Shown here piece after piece: positions 44,855 through 53,392 of a stretch of DNA of 64,000 nucleotides. Position 1 is the first letter of the stretch, and the number at the start of each line of letters is the position of its first letter. Under the pieces are notes generated by a model, which ran no database searches, was not told where the DNA came from, and saw only the letters and a list, made by a program, of their open reading frames with translations. The translations under genes were made by a program, and so were the position numbers. The DNA comes from CABZJG01 sp902512685 (GTDB lineage: Bacteria > Pseudomonadota > Alphaproteobacteria > Rhodobacterales > Rhodobacteraceae). The stretch is taken from NCBI GenBank assembly GCA_051201605.1, contig CP179201.1, forward strand, positions 3,286,001 to 3,350,000. The letters run 5' to 3'.

Positions 44855-45105
44855 GCATAAGCTAACAGCCTATCCGAGGCTATTCTTGTGTACTCGAATG
44901 TAAATAGTCATAAGTTGGTTCAAAAGGGCGCGGTAAGGTTTATTAAACACAGCCTTGATGCTGTAAGGATTATGGTTGCGCCATTTTTAACAAAAACGCC
45001 CCCAATAATTCAAATACTTCAGCCGTTTTTAGCAATGCAAAGCTAGAGCTCTGGGTATACCCGCCTTAGTGACTATTCTAGGGTAGACTATTCGCTCAGC
45101 CTAAA

Positions 45106-45504
45106 CTAGCGAGGTCCAACAATCTCTCTGTTGTAGCCCGCGTGGAATGCGTGAAATGTGGCCCCCCAAGCTGTGAGAGCGTCGATAGCATTTTGCTTGG
45201 CATTTCCTAGGCACAGGACACCAGTTATTTCCACTTGCTCCATTACTTCACTTGCTATTGGGCTATCTGCATGGTTTCCAAGACGAACCATCATGCTATC
45301 GCTATCCACAAAAGCTTCTATCAGTGTTGCTTCAGAGCCATCATCTGAAATGTGCCATTCATAGCTAATGCTATTTTCTTCTTTAAGATCGTAAACATAT
45401 TTTGAAGCTCGGTCTCTAGACCAGTTTTTGAAACTCTCGGAATCTTTGACTTTACAATTAATTATTAAAACTACCCGGTCAGTGTTGATATTTAATCCAG
45501 TCAT
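45106..45504 (-). CDS. ABM-like (dimeric ferredoxin fold) hypothetical protein
   Basis: About 132 residues. The N-terminal half, DRVVLIINCKVKDSESFKNW and ISYEWHISDDGSEATLIEAF, looks like the antibiotic-biosynthesis-monooxygenase-type alpha/beta barrel, in which DGSEAxLIE is a common strand; the C-terminal 40 residues are variable. The ATG at 45504 has GGAG six bases upstream and is preferred over one four codons earlier at 45516. Enzymatic activity is not shown by visible residues. Confidence 0.6.
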   Translation of the reverse strand: MTGLNINTDRVVLIINCKVKDSESFKNWSRDRASKYVYDLKEENSISYEWHISDDGSEATLIEAFVDSDSMMVRLGNHADSPIASEVMEQVEITGVLCLGNAKQNAIDALTAWGATFHAFHAGYNREIVGPR

Positions 45505-45703
45505 AGGCTGCTCCATTTTCTAAACGTCATCAGGCTAACATACAAAACTGACCCAAGACAGTATCAAAAAAGAATTTGGCGATTATTACTGATGAAGCAC
45601 AGGATGTAAGATGAGCCATTTTTTAGCTACCTTTTTGAACAAGTAATGTCTCTGTTTCAGGGGGCACGGTCACAGAGCATTTCCTGCAACGAAGTTTAAC
45701 TGC

Positions 45704-46087
45704 TCACATGAGCGTCAAATAAAGGTATGCTGTTGCCAAAAACCCAGTGATCCAAGCAATTGTTCTTAAGTAAGTGATACCTGTTATGAAGCAGGCGGCG
45801 TAAATAATTCTAGCTGCAAGAAAGATTTGAATTGCAAATTCTGTACTCGACGATGATCGATCAGCATATGCTAGCATCAAAACAGATGGTGCTATTAAAG
45901 CCATTGCGAAAATAGAATTTTGCACTGCTCTTTCTGCGCGCTCTGCAATACCATTAGATATAAGGTTTTCCCTATTTCCAAATAATCCCAGTAGACCGTG
46001 CTGCCGCCCACTAATTGACACTTGAACTAGGATCAACAGCACCAAAAATAAGCCGTACATTGCTAAGTAAGACATCTCTAAAGTCAT
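45704..46087 (-). CDS. MAPEG-family membrane protein
   Basis: A 127-residue protein with four hydrophobic segments. LLGLFGNRENLISNGIAERA followed by ERAVQN matches the MAPEG family signature (the RAERAxxN stretch near the first loop), which includes glutathione-dependent membrane enzymes; bacterial versions are mostly uncharacterised. It stands alone in the accessory region. Confidence 0.8.
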   Translation of the reverse strand: MTLEMSYLAMYGLFLVLLILVQVSISGRQHGLLGLFGNRENLISNGIAERAERAVQNSIFAMALIAPSVLMLAYADRSSSSTEFAIQIFLAARIIYAACFITGITYLRTIAWITGFLATAYLYLTLM

Positions 46088-46285
46088 TTAAGCACCCCAT
46101 AGTAAAGCAATCACGCTCTCAACTTAGCAAATCATCCAAATCAAATAAATCCCTTTATAAGTGGGAAAGGATTTTTGAGTTGGGGAACATTTTTACTGGC
46201 ACACCAACCCATTAGGGGGCAATAGCGGGCTGCATTGCGAATAGGTAGGCGGGTATTGGGACCATGAGTAATCAGATTATACACA

Positions 46286-47434
46286 TTATTTAAAAGGCTG
46301 AAGCCATGATTTTTTATACCCCAGAATTAACCAACTAAGGGGCGTAAACTTCACAAGCACATAATAAAGCGCCACGCTGATTGCGAAAGCAGCCACAACA
46401 GTGCCGATGACAACGCCCGCTTGCGACAAACCTAATCCAATCAATATTGCACTGACAATCATGCAAGGAAATAAATGAAAAAGGTAAATCGGGTATGATA
46501 AGGTCACAAACCAAGTAATGGGCTTGTGCGTTTTTACAATAAGGCGATGCGTGATTAAAATTAAGAAGGCCGTCCAAGCAAGAGTATTTACTCCTTTCAG
46601 CAGAGACAAAGTCATAAAATCAAATAGTGTGTCGGGTTTTAAGGCATTGTATCCAAATACACCGGTTAAATACGGGCTTAAGAACACAAAGATAATTATA
46701 CTCACAATTCCAAGCGCAATCACCGCAAACAGACCTTTGCCCGACGTGAGTAAGCTCTGATTTTTGAACAACCAGAGACCAGCACAAAACCAAATCCAAA
46801 AATACAGAAAACCCCCGATTTTTATCGAAAAATAATCAGTGGCCACGGTTATTGCACCGCCATCTAGAACGTCACAAATCGGTCTTATTACCACAAGCAC
46901 AACCGCCAATAGCAACAGTTGCTTTATCGATCCAAAATAGGAACCTTGATCGCCCGGATTATGACTTGATTGGCATGTTTCTTCGGAGGCAATTAAACCG
47001 GCAAGTGATAAACCACATGCCAGAATGCTGAAGATCATCAGGTAATATAAAAACCATATATGTTCCAATTTCCCATCAAACTGACCATCTAAAAAGTCAT
47101 AGAGCGCCGCAAACAAAATCATCGTCAGGCCAATCTTTATGAACCGGTCTGTTATAAAGGCACGAAGGGTGCGCCTACTGAGAACCAAAGCGGTGAAAAA
47201 CCCTGATATGGTGAAAAACACAGACATACGCCAGCTATGGAGCCACTGAACAAGTAAAGAAAGCCACTGCTCCATTTCAGGCATAGTTTCACTGGATATT
47301 CCAAATTCTTTAAAACCGTCTGCCATAATGGGAATATAGTAAAGCATTGGGGCATGAAAAACCAAACCAAGCAACATTGCCATCGCTCGTAAAAAATCAA
47401 GGCCATGAAAACGCGATACTGTGAGGGTATTCAT
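46286..47434 (-). CDS. Acyltransferase 3 family membrane protein
   Basis: A 382-residue protein with about ten membrane helices and the acyltransferase-3 N-terminal block FHGLDFLRAMAMLLGLVFH followed by WLHSWRMSVFFTISGFFTAL. The family O-acylates sugars and other envelope molecules; the HSWRMxxFFxxSGFFT form is common in OpgC/MdoC-like proteins. A paralogue of the same subfamily lies at 59375. The ATG at 47434 is chosen over a TTG at 47446. Confidence 0.9.
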   Translation of the reverse strand: MNTLTVSRFHGLDFLRAMAMLLGLVFHAPMLYYIPIMADGFKEFGISSETMPEMEQWLSLLVQWLHSWRMSVFFTISGFFTALVLSRRTLRAFITDRFIKIGLTMILFAALYDFLDGQFDGKLEHIWFLYYLMIFSILACGLSLAGLIASEETCQSSHNPGDQGSYFGSIKQLLLLAVVLVVIRPICDVLDGGAITVATDYFSIKIGGFLYFWIWFCAGLWLFKNQSLLTSGKGLFAVIALGIVSIIIFVFLSPYLTGVFGYNALKPDTLFDFMTLSLLKGVNTLAWTAFLILITHRLIVKTHKPITWFVTLSYPIYLFHLFPCMIVSAILIGLGLSQAGVVIGTVVAAFAISVALYYVLVKFTPLSWLILGYKKSWLQPFK

Positions 47435-47533
47435 AAGATACTTCAAATATTATACTTTCCCAGCAACCCCATTTCATTCCTAGAGGTTTAAGGAGCATAA
47501 ATCATAATTCTCAACAAGCTATTTTTTCGATAA

Positions 47534-47986
47534 CTTGATGACATATTCCAAGAAGAACGAAATGAACTCTGGTCGTATACTGGAGCGTCGGGTGTAAATT
47601 ACGAAGTCGATTTGGTAAATCAGAACGCTGAACTTAAAAGTTACTTCTATGATAAAAAGTTGGATAAGCTTAAAATTTCTTGGACTATCGAACTTAAAGA
47701 TGATGGGTATCGTTCGACACAAGAAGCAGAAGATATACTAACCTTTTCTGACGCTAGCAGTGAATTAAAAGTTCAGCATAAAGATATTTCTCAAGAAGGT
47801 GTGAAAGGCAGAGACTATCTTACATATAAAATCTCGAATGAAACAATTAAAATTTACGGTGACGTTGATGTTCTTGATGGAGAAATAGTTAGATTAGATA
47901 TTTATGCACCATTAATAAATGGTATGGCGACAACTGTCTTTGGGGCAGACGACAAACTCATTCTCAGGCGGCATGTATTGCCTTAA
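47534..47986 (+). pseudogene. Unrecognised 5'-truncated reading frame
   Basis: An open frame of 150 codons without ATG; it starts after a TAA at 47531-47533 and contains GASGVNYEVDLVNQNAELKS and a beta-rich C-terminal half ending LILRRHVLP. A TTG at 47612 would give 124 residues. The strand-rich charged pattern looks like real protein sequence, but I recognise no family; a 5'-truncated gene is the simplest reading. Confidence 0.35.
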
Positions 47987-48110
47987 AAATTTAATTCGAG
48001 TTGCAACAAAATCGTTTGTTACTTTGTATATCACAGCTTGTTAACCAGCGTGCTGTCAGGGTTCTGATTGATTTTAACCAAAAACATTTCAGATGGAGTA
48101 ATTGGTAGCC

Positions 48111-48221
48111 AACGATGTGCCGTCCGTTTAGATAGAACAAATTCGCAGTTGGCAACGATGATCCAAGGCGGATTGCAGGGCCACCTTTTGTGCCTAAAAG
48201 AGCGACATAATCGTTGGGCAA
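48111..48221 (-). pseudogene. MBL-fold hydrolase N-terminal stub
   Basis: The first 37 codons (MPNDYVALLGTKGGPAIRLG, then SLPTANLFYLNGRHIV) match the start of a metallo-beta-lactamase-fold hydrolase related to ribonuclease Z and arylsulfatase-type proteins, in which GTKGGPAIRPGS precedes the missing metal motif. After GRHIV the frame continues with unrelated sequence to 47991, so the HxHxDH motif is absent. It starts ten bases after the aminotransferase stop and was probably its operon partner. Confidence 0.6.
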
Positions 48222-48230
48222 CGCGAACTC

Positions 48231-49577
48231 CTATAGCGCTGCAAAACCGGCGTTGATAGCTAAAAGAAGCGTATTTGCGTCATCCTCGGTCAAGATAAGG
48301 GACGGTGACAAAATCAAATTTGGTCCAGACACGCGCACCATTGCACCGTTTTGATAAGCGACCTCTTGCACAGTTGTGACCATTGCGGAGTCGATAGGTT
48401 TCTTCGTGCCTCGGTCACTGACCATTTCAATGGCTGTCATCAAACCGTATCCGCCACGCACATCTCCAATGATGTCGTATTTTTCCATCAGAGCTTTGCA
48501 ACCATTATACAACTGTGTGCCGCGTTTGGCTGCATTTTCGACAACATTCAGCTTTTTGGTCTCTGCCAAGCAAGCCAGAGCTGCTGCCGCACCTACTGGA
48601 TGGCCCGAATAAGTGTAGCCATGGCCGATTTTTGCCTCTGAATTATTTTCAAACACCTCGACCATTTTCTCACCCATCATGACAGCACCAAATGGGAAAT
48701 ATCCGTTAGTGATCGCTTTCGCGGTGGCCATCATATCGGGTTGAATGCCCCATAGCCGTGCACCGGACCATGCGCCGGTGCGACCATAAGCGGTGATAAC
48801 TTCATCCATGATCAGCAAAATTCCATTCCGGTTACAAATTTCGCAAACCATTGACGCGAAAGAGGGATGCGGCGGGATAACACCGCCGGCGCCCAAAATT
48901 GGCTCCATGATCATAGCGGAAATTGTGTCCGCTCCTTGGAACGCGATTTCGTCTTCAAGAGCAGAGGCGCAAAGCTGTGCCAGCTTTTCGGTATCGGTTT
49001 CGTTAAACGGGTTGCGATAAGTGTAGGGGGCAGGGATGTGGAAACAGCCTGGCATTAGTGGTTCGTATGCTGTTCGAAAATTCGCATTGCCGTTGACCGA
49101 AGCACCGCCGAAGTGTGTGCCGTGGTAGCCCTTTTTCAAACTCAGGAATTTTGTGCGAGCTGATTCACCACGCAATTTATGGTACTGACGCGCCAGGCGC
49201 AGCGCGGTTTCAACTGAATCTGAGCCACCAGAGGTAAAGAAGGCACGAGACAACCCATCGGAAGCGAAGAACTCGCCTAGCTCATAAGACAGCTCAATCG
49301 CAACGTCATTGGAAGTGCCACGAAATGTGGAGTAGTAGGGCAGCATATCCAACTGTGCTGCAATCGCATCCTTAACTGGTTGGCATGAATACCCAAGGTT
49401 CACATTCCATAGCCCGCCGACCCCATCAACGACGGTGTGCCCATCAATGTCCGTAATTGATACGCCGCTCGCTTCTGTGATGATCTTTGGCGGCTGACTA
49501 ATGCTGTCTATGGGAGAGGTCATTGGATGCCACAACAGGCGTGCATTGTTTTCCTTTAGGAAGTTTGAATCTTTCAT
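48231..49577 (-). CDS. Class III aminotransferase (omega-aminotransferase)
   Basis: A 448-residue fold-type I PLP enzyme of the omega-amino acid/amine:pyruvate group. The N-terminal NNARLLWHPMTSP, FFTSGGSDSVETALRLARQY, LLIMDEVITAYGRTG and the PLP lysine near residue 287 in MATAKAITNGYFP are all present. It would deaminate an omega-amino acid or primary amine with pyruvate as acceptor. It is divergent from an aldehyde dehydrogenase at 49763, the natural next step for an amine-derived aldehyde. Confidence 0.92.
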   Translation of the reverse strand: MKDSNFLKENNARLLWHPMTSPIDSISQPPKIITEASGVSITDIDGHTVVDGVGGLWNVNLGYSCQPVKDAIAAQLDMLPYYSTFRGTSNDVAIELSYELGEFFASDGLSRAFFTSGGSDSVETALRLARQYHKLRGESARTKFLSLKKGYHGTHFGGASVNGNANFRTAYEPLMPGCFHIPAPYTYRNPFNETDTEKLAQLCASALEDEIAFQGADTISAMIMEPILGAGGVIPPHPSFASMVCEICNRNGILLIMDEVITAYGRTGAWSGARLWGIQPDMMATAKAITNGYFPFGAVMMGEKMVEVFENNSEAKIGHGYTYSGHPVGAAAALACLAETKKLNVVENAAKRGTQLYNGCKALMEKYDIIGDVRGGYGLMTAIEMVSDRGTKKPIDSAMVTTVQEVAYQNGAMVRVSGPNLILSPSLILTEDDANTLLLAINAGFAAL

Positions 49578-49762
49578 AGTATTTGGTCCAATGTGTTTGA
49601 AGTTGTGTTAAACAAGACTGAGGCGAAGTAATATTAAAAGTTTTCCACCTTGCACGATTACAAAGGATTTGACATAAGATAGTTAACAAAGCAACTATTA
49701 TCAGGAAGCGGCGGTTTTAATCGATATCCGAATCTGCTCACATAGTTTAAGAGGCCGTCTTG

Positions 49763-51247
49763 ATGGATCAAAGCAAAATAGACACTCTGCGCGAGCAATC
49801 GGTTCCTGCGTTCTCTCATTTGATTGAAGGTGTGCATGTTCCAGCCTCTGATGGCGGCACGGTGGATATTCTGTCGCCAATCAATGGAACGGTTCTTACG
49901 ACCACAGCTAAGGGTACCAAGGCTGATATGGATGCGGCGATTGCTTCAGCCCGCACTGCCTTTGAGGATGGACGTTGGGCAGGGCAACCGCCAGCAGCTC
50001 GTAAGAAGGTCTTGATGAAGTGGGCTGATCTGATCGAGGAGAATGCGCTTGAACTTGCTGTTTTGGGTGTGCGCGACAATGGCACAGAAATCAGTATGGC
50101 AATCAAGGCGGAACCGGGGTCTGCCGCTGCAACGATCCGCTATTATGCTGAGGCCTTAGATAAGATTTATGGAGAGATCGCACCAACCCCAGGTGACATC
50201 CTCGGCATGATCCACAAAGAACCTGTGGGCGTGGTTGGCGCTATTATACCATGGAATTTCCCGATGATGATCGGGACTTGGAAGCTTGGCCCCGCATTGG
50301 CGATGGGCAACTCAGTTGTTCTGAAACCGTCAGAGTCAGCCTCATTATCGTTGATGCGAATGGCCGAACTTGCTCTAGAGGCTGGGCTTCCGCCTGGCGT
50401 TCTAAATGCGGTCACAGGCGAGGGGCACGTTGTGGGCGAGGCGTTGGGCCTTTCCATGGATGTCGATGTTCTGGTCTTCACCGGTTCGGGTACAACCGGT
50501 CGGAAACTTATGGAATATGCAGCACGTTCGAACATGAAGCGTGTCTATCTGGAATTGGGTGGCAAATCCCCGAACATCGTTTTCGCCGATGCACCCAATC
50601 TTGACGAAGCGGCAAAAGTTACCGCTGGCGGTATCTTCCGTAATTCTGGTCAGGTTTGTGTGGCTGGATCTCGGCTGCTAGTTGAGGCTTCAATTCATAA
50701 TGAGTTTGTCGCTGCGGTAGCAAAGGCGTCCGAGGCAATGCGGGTGGGCGATCCGTTATCGGTCGATACACATATTGGCGCCATTAACTCAGATGATCAG
50801 CTCAACGCAAATCTTGGCTTTGTGAAAACAGCAATTGCCGAGGGTGGAGAAATCATAACCGGAGGCGAGCGCATCCTTGAAGAAACTGGCGGCTACTACA
50901 TGGCGCCGACCATTGTGACTGGTGTGACGAAGGATGCAACGCTTGCTCAGAAAGAGGTTTTTGGCCCAGTTCTTGGAGTCACGCCCTTTTCGAGCGAAGA
51001 AGAAGCGATTTCGCTGGCAAACTCTACCGTCTATGGGCTAGCAGGTGCGGCTTGGACGGCGAACCTTGGCCGTGCACATCTTATGGTCAAAGCCGTGCGC
51101 ACAGGTGTCATGCACATCAATACATACGGCGGAGTTGACGGAACGGTGCCTTTAGGCGGCATTGGCCAGTCCGGCAATGGCTCTGACAAATCTTTGCATG
51201 CGATAGAGAAATACTTGAACCTCAAAACTGCATGGATCAAGCTATGA
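49763..51247 (+). CDS. NAD-dependent aldehyde dehydrogenase (PuuC-like)
   Basis: A 494-residue aldehyde dehydrogenase with PWNFPMMIGTWKLGPALAMG, general base Glu near 264 in LELGGKS and catalytic Cys near 299 in GQVCVAG; the overall pattern is close to gamma-glutamyl-gamma-aminobutyraldehyde dehydrogenase and phenylacetaldehyde-type enzymes. GAGG eight bases before the ATG at 49763 fixes the start. It overlaps the Tm-1-like gene by ATGA. Together with the divergent aminotransferase it could oxidise an aromatic amine to the acid. Confidence 0.9.
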   Translation: MDQSKIDTLREQSVPAFSHLIEGVHVPASDGGTVDILSPINGTVLTTTAKGTKADMDAAIASARTAFEDGRWAGQPPAARKKVLMKWADLIEENALELAVLGVRDNGTEISMAIKAEPGSAAATIRYYAEALDKIYGEIAPTPGDILGMIHKEPVGVVGAIIPWNFPMMIGTWKLGPALAMGNSVVLKPSESASLSLMRMAELALEAGLPPGVLNAVTGEGHVVGEALGLSMDVDVLVFTGSGTTGRKLMEYAARSNMKRVYLELGGKSPNIVFADAPNLDEAAKVTAGGIFRNSGQVCVAGSRLLVEASIHNEFVAAVAKASEAMRVGDPLSVDTHIGAINSDDQLNANLGFVKTAIAEGGEIITGGERILEETGGYYMAPTIVTGVTKDATLAQKEVFGPVLGVTPFSSEEEAISLANSTVYGLAGAAWTANLGRAHLMVKAVRTGVMHINTYGGVDGTVPLGGIGQSGNGSDKSLHAIEKYLNLKTAWIKL

Positions 51248-52479
51248 GCTCCGCCAAGAAAATTCTTGTCATTGGCACCTATGACACCAAGGATGATGAG
51301 CTTGACTTTCTTGCGGGCATCATCGGCAATCAAGGTGGTCAGGTGGTCACAATGGATGTCTCGGTGCTGGGCGATCCATCTAAGCCAACAGACTATTCTA
51401 AGCATGCCGTTGCAGAGGAAGGCGGCAGCTCAATCCAGGCAGCGATTGATAGCTGCGATGAAAACCAGGCGATGCAAATCATGGCCAGGGGGGCAAGCCT
51501 CTTAGCTGCACGTCTGTACACCGCCGGCGTCTTTGATGGTGTGATCCTGTTGGGTGGCACCATGGGAACCGACCTTGCACTTGATGTCACCTCGGCGCTG
51601 CCCTTAGGGGTTCCAAAATACATCGTTTCAACGGTAGCGTTTTCACCCTTGATACCAGCAGAACGTTTAGCGGCAGATACGCAAATGATTCTCTGGGCGG
51701 GCGGACTTTACGGTCTGAATTCAATCTGCAAAGCCTCGCTATCGCAAGCGGCGGGCGCCGTTCTTGGGGCAACGCGCGCTGTGCAAAAGCCAGATCCGGA
51801 CAAACCTTTGATCGGGATGATGTCACTAGGCACATCGACGCTAAAATACGTCATCCCGCTGAAGCCTGCCCTGGAAGAGCGCGGTTTTGAGGTGGCTGTT
51901 TTCCATGCAACAGGGATGGGTGGTCGCGCATTTGAAAGCCTTGCAGCTCAGGGGGCTTTTGCCTGCGTGTTCGATTTCTGCACACAAGAATTGGGCAACC
52001 ATGTGAATGGGTCGAACATTTCGGCGGGTGCTGATCGTTTGACCAATGCGGGTGCCAACGGCACGCCGCAGATCGTGGCTCCCGGTTGTTATGACTTGGT
52101 AGATGTCGTAGGTTGGCAGCACGTGGACACCAAGTGGGACATGCACTTGAAACATGAACACAACCGTTTGTTAACATCCATTGTTTTGCAGGCAGGAGAA
52201 ACGAAACTAGTTGCCCGTGCACATTGCGAACAGCTTTCCAAAGCCAAGGGACCAGTCGCAATGATTTTACCAGAACATGGGTTGGGCGAATGGGATCGTG
52301 AAGGTGAAGACTTGCACAATCCTGAAGGTTTGGCGGCATTTTTGTCTGAGATCGAAAAGAGCCTGCCTCAAACGGTTCAGGCGCACCGGATCAATGCTCA
52401 CATTAATGATCGTGCGTTTGCAGAAAAAGCACTGGCAATTTTTGATGATTGGTGTGCTGATGGCACAGTGAAGGCTTAA
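51244..52479 (+). CDS. Tm-1-like ATP-binding protein (UPF0261)
   Basis: A 411-residue member of the UPF0261/Tm-1-like family. The N-terminal domain has VIGTYDTKDDELDFLAGII and GGTMGTDLALDV; the C-terminal half resembles the TIM-barrel-like portion. The plant Tm-1 protein binds ATP and inhibits tobamovirus replication; the bacterial role is unknown. The start is the ATG of an ATGA overlap with the aldehyde dehydrogenase, so the two are co-translated and it is likely part of the same catabolic unit. It converges on hpaR with a four-base overlap. Confidence 0.9.
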   Translation: MSSAKKILVIGTYDTKDDELDFLAGIIGNQGGQVVTMDVSVLGDPSKPTDYSKHAVAEEGGSSIQAAIDSCDENQAMQIMARGASLLAARLYTAGVFDGVILLGGTMGTDLALDVTSALPLGVPKYIVSTVAFSPLIPAERLAADTQMILWAGGLYGLNSICKASLSQAAGAVLGATRAVQKPDPDKPLIGMMSLGTSTLKYVIPLKPALEERGFEVAVFHATGMGGRAFESLAAQGAFACVFDFCTQELGNHVNGSNISAGADRLTNAGANGTPQIVAPGCYDLVDVVGWQHVDTKWDMHLKHEHNRLLTSIVLQAGETKLVARAHCEQLSKAKGPVAMILPEHGLGEWDREGEDLHNPEGLAAFLSEIEKSLPQTVQAHRINAHINDRAFAEKALAIFDDWCADGTVKA

Positions 52480-52913
52480 TCTTGCGCGCCCGGATCCAAT
52501 CTTGCCAACAAGTCAAGAAGAGCTTCGTAGTCATCTTCGCCCAGAGTTTTCTTGAAACTTGTGACGATATCCGCGGCTTGGGACGTACGTTCATCAATGA
52601 TCCGCTGCCCCTCTGGCGTAATTTCAATGAACTGACGACGACGGTCTTTGTCATCGCGGGTTTGCGTGACAAGACCTTTTTCACGAAGCGTCGCCACGAT
52701 ACGCGTAAGGCTTGGAAACAAAAGGCTGGATCTGTCGGCAAGTGTTTTTGTGTCCATTCGGCCAAATTCAATCAAAACACGCAATACACGCCACTGCTGT
52801 TCGGTGATACCTGTTTCAGACAGCATCTTTCTGATTGGGTACATAACGCCTTCGCGTGCTCGGATCAAAGCAATTGGCAGCGAGCGGGAAGTAGAGGGGA
52901 GTGATTTGCTCAT
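52476..52913 (-). CDS. hpaR: MarR-type repressor HpaR
   Basis: A 145-residue MarR-family regulator of the HpaR subgroup: SLPIALIRAREGVMYPIRKM then TEQQWRVLRVLIEFGRMDTK match homoprotocatechuate-operon regulators, and DRSSLLFPSLTRIVATLREK is the recognition region with the DDKDRRRQFIEIT wing. It is divergent from hpaF, the normal arrangement for a repressor released by a hydroxyphenylacetate-type ligand. Confidence 0.92.
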   Translation of the reverse strand: MSKSLPSTSRSLPIALIRAREGVMYPIRKMLSETGITEQQWRVLRVLIEFGRMDTKTLADRSSLLFPSLTRIVATLREKGLVTQTRDDKDRRRQFIEITPEGQRIIDERTSQAADIVTSFKKTLGEDDYEALLDLLARLDPGAQD

Positions 52914-52943
52914 GTATATTATAAATGCACCGCAACTGCGCTG

Positions 52944-52972
52944 TTGACAAGTTCAAATGAAAATAATTTATT
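52944..52972 (+). promoter_or_regulatory. Candidate hpa operon promoter
   Basis: TTGACA (52944-52949), a 17-base spacer and TTTATT (52967-52972) precede hpaFEDGHI. The -35 box is perfect and the -10 box is fair. Transcription would begin near 52980, at the edge of the palindrome described next. Confidence 0.5.
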
Positions 52973-52981
52973 TAGCAATAG

Positions 52982-52993
52982 TTAACATGTTAA
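52982..52993. promoter_or_regulatory. Candidate HpaR operator palindrome
   Basis: TTAACATGTTAA is a perfect 12-bp palindrome lying between hpaR and hpaF, overlapping the predicted transcription start and ten bases before the hpaF ATG. Enteric HpaR binds A+T-rich palindromes in the same intergenic position, so this is the most likely operator. The hpaF ribosome site AAGGGA overlaps its right end. Confidence 0.55.
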
Positions 52994-53002
52994 GGGAATG
53001 GT

Positions 53003-53392
53003 ATGCCGCACTTTCACATCGAATACTCTGCCAACCTAGAAGGGGTTGCTGATATGAGTGCGCTTTGCGAAGTGATCCGTTCGACTGCGTCAGAGATCGA
53101 AATTTTCCCAACTCCCGGCATTCGCGTGCGAGCCACGCGTGTCGACCATGTTGCAATAGCGGATGGTGATAGCAAGCATGGTTTTATTGATTTGAGCATT
53201 CGTTTGCGCGAAGGCCGGCCCGATAACGCTAAGAAAGACGCGGTCGATCGAGTTTTTCAAGCGCTGAAAAACTTTATGACATCAGCTATGGAAATGCATT
53301 CCATCGCCATATCCGCCGAAATACGCGACATCGATGCAGCACTTTCCCCCAAATTCGGAAATGTCCGAGATCATATGAAAGACAAAGCATGA
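53003..53392 (+). CDS. hpaF: 5-carboxymethyl-2-hydroxymuconate isomerase
   Basis: A 129-residue tautomerase-fold isomerase (CHMI) of the homoprotocatechuate pathway. The N-terminal Pro exposed after Met removal (MPHFHIEYSANLEG) is the catalytic base of the family, and GIRVRATRVDHVAIAD and GFIDLSIRLREGR are conserved. It is the first gene of the hpa operon and overlaps hpaE by ATGA. Confidence 0.95.
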   Translation: MPHFHIEYSANLEGVADMSALCEVIRSTASEIEIFPTPGIRVRATRVDHVAIADGDSKHGFIDLSIRLREGRPDNAKKDAVDRVFQALKNFMTSAMEMHSIAISAEIRDIDAALSPKFGNVRDHMKDKA

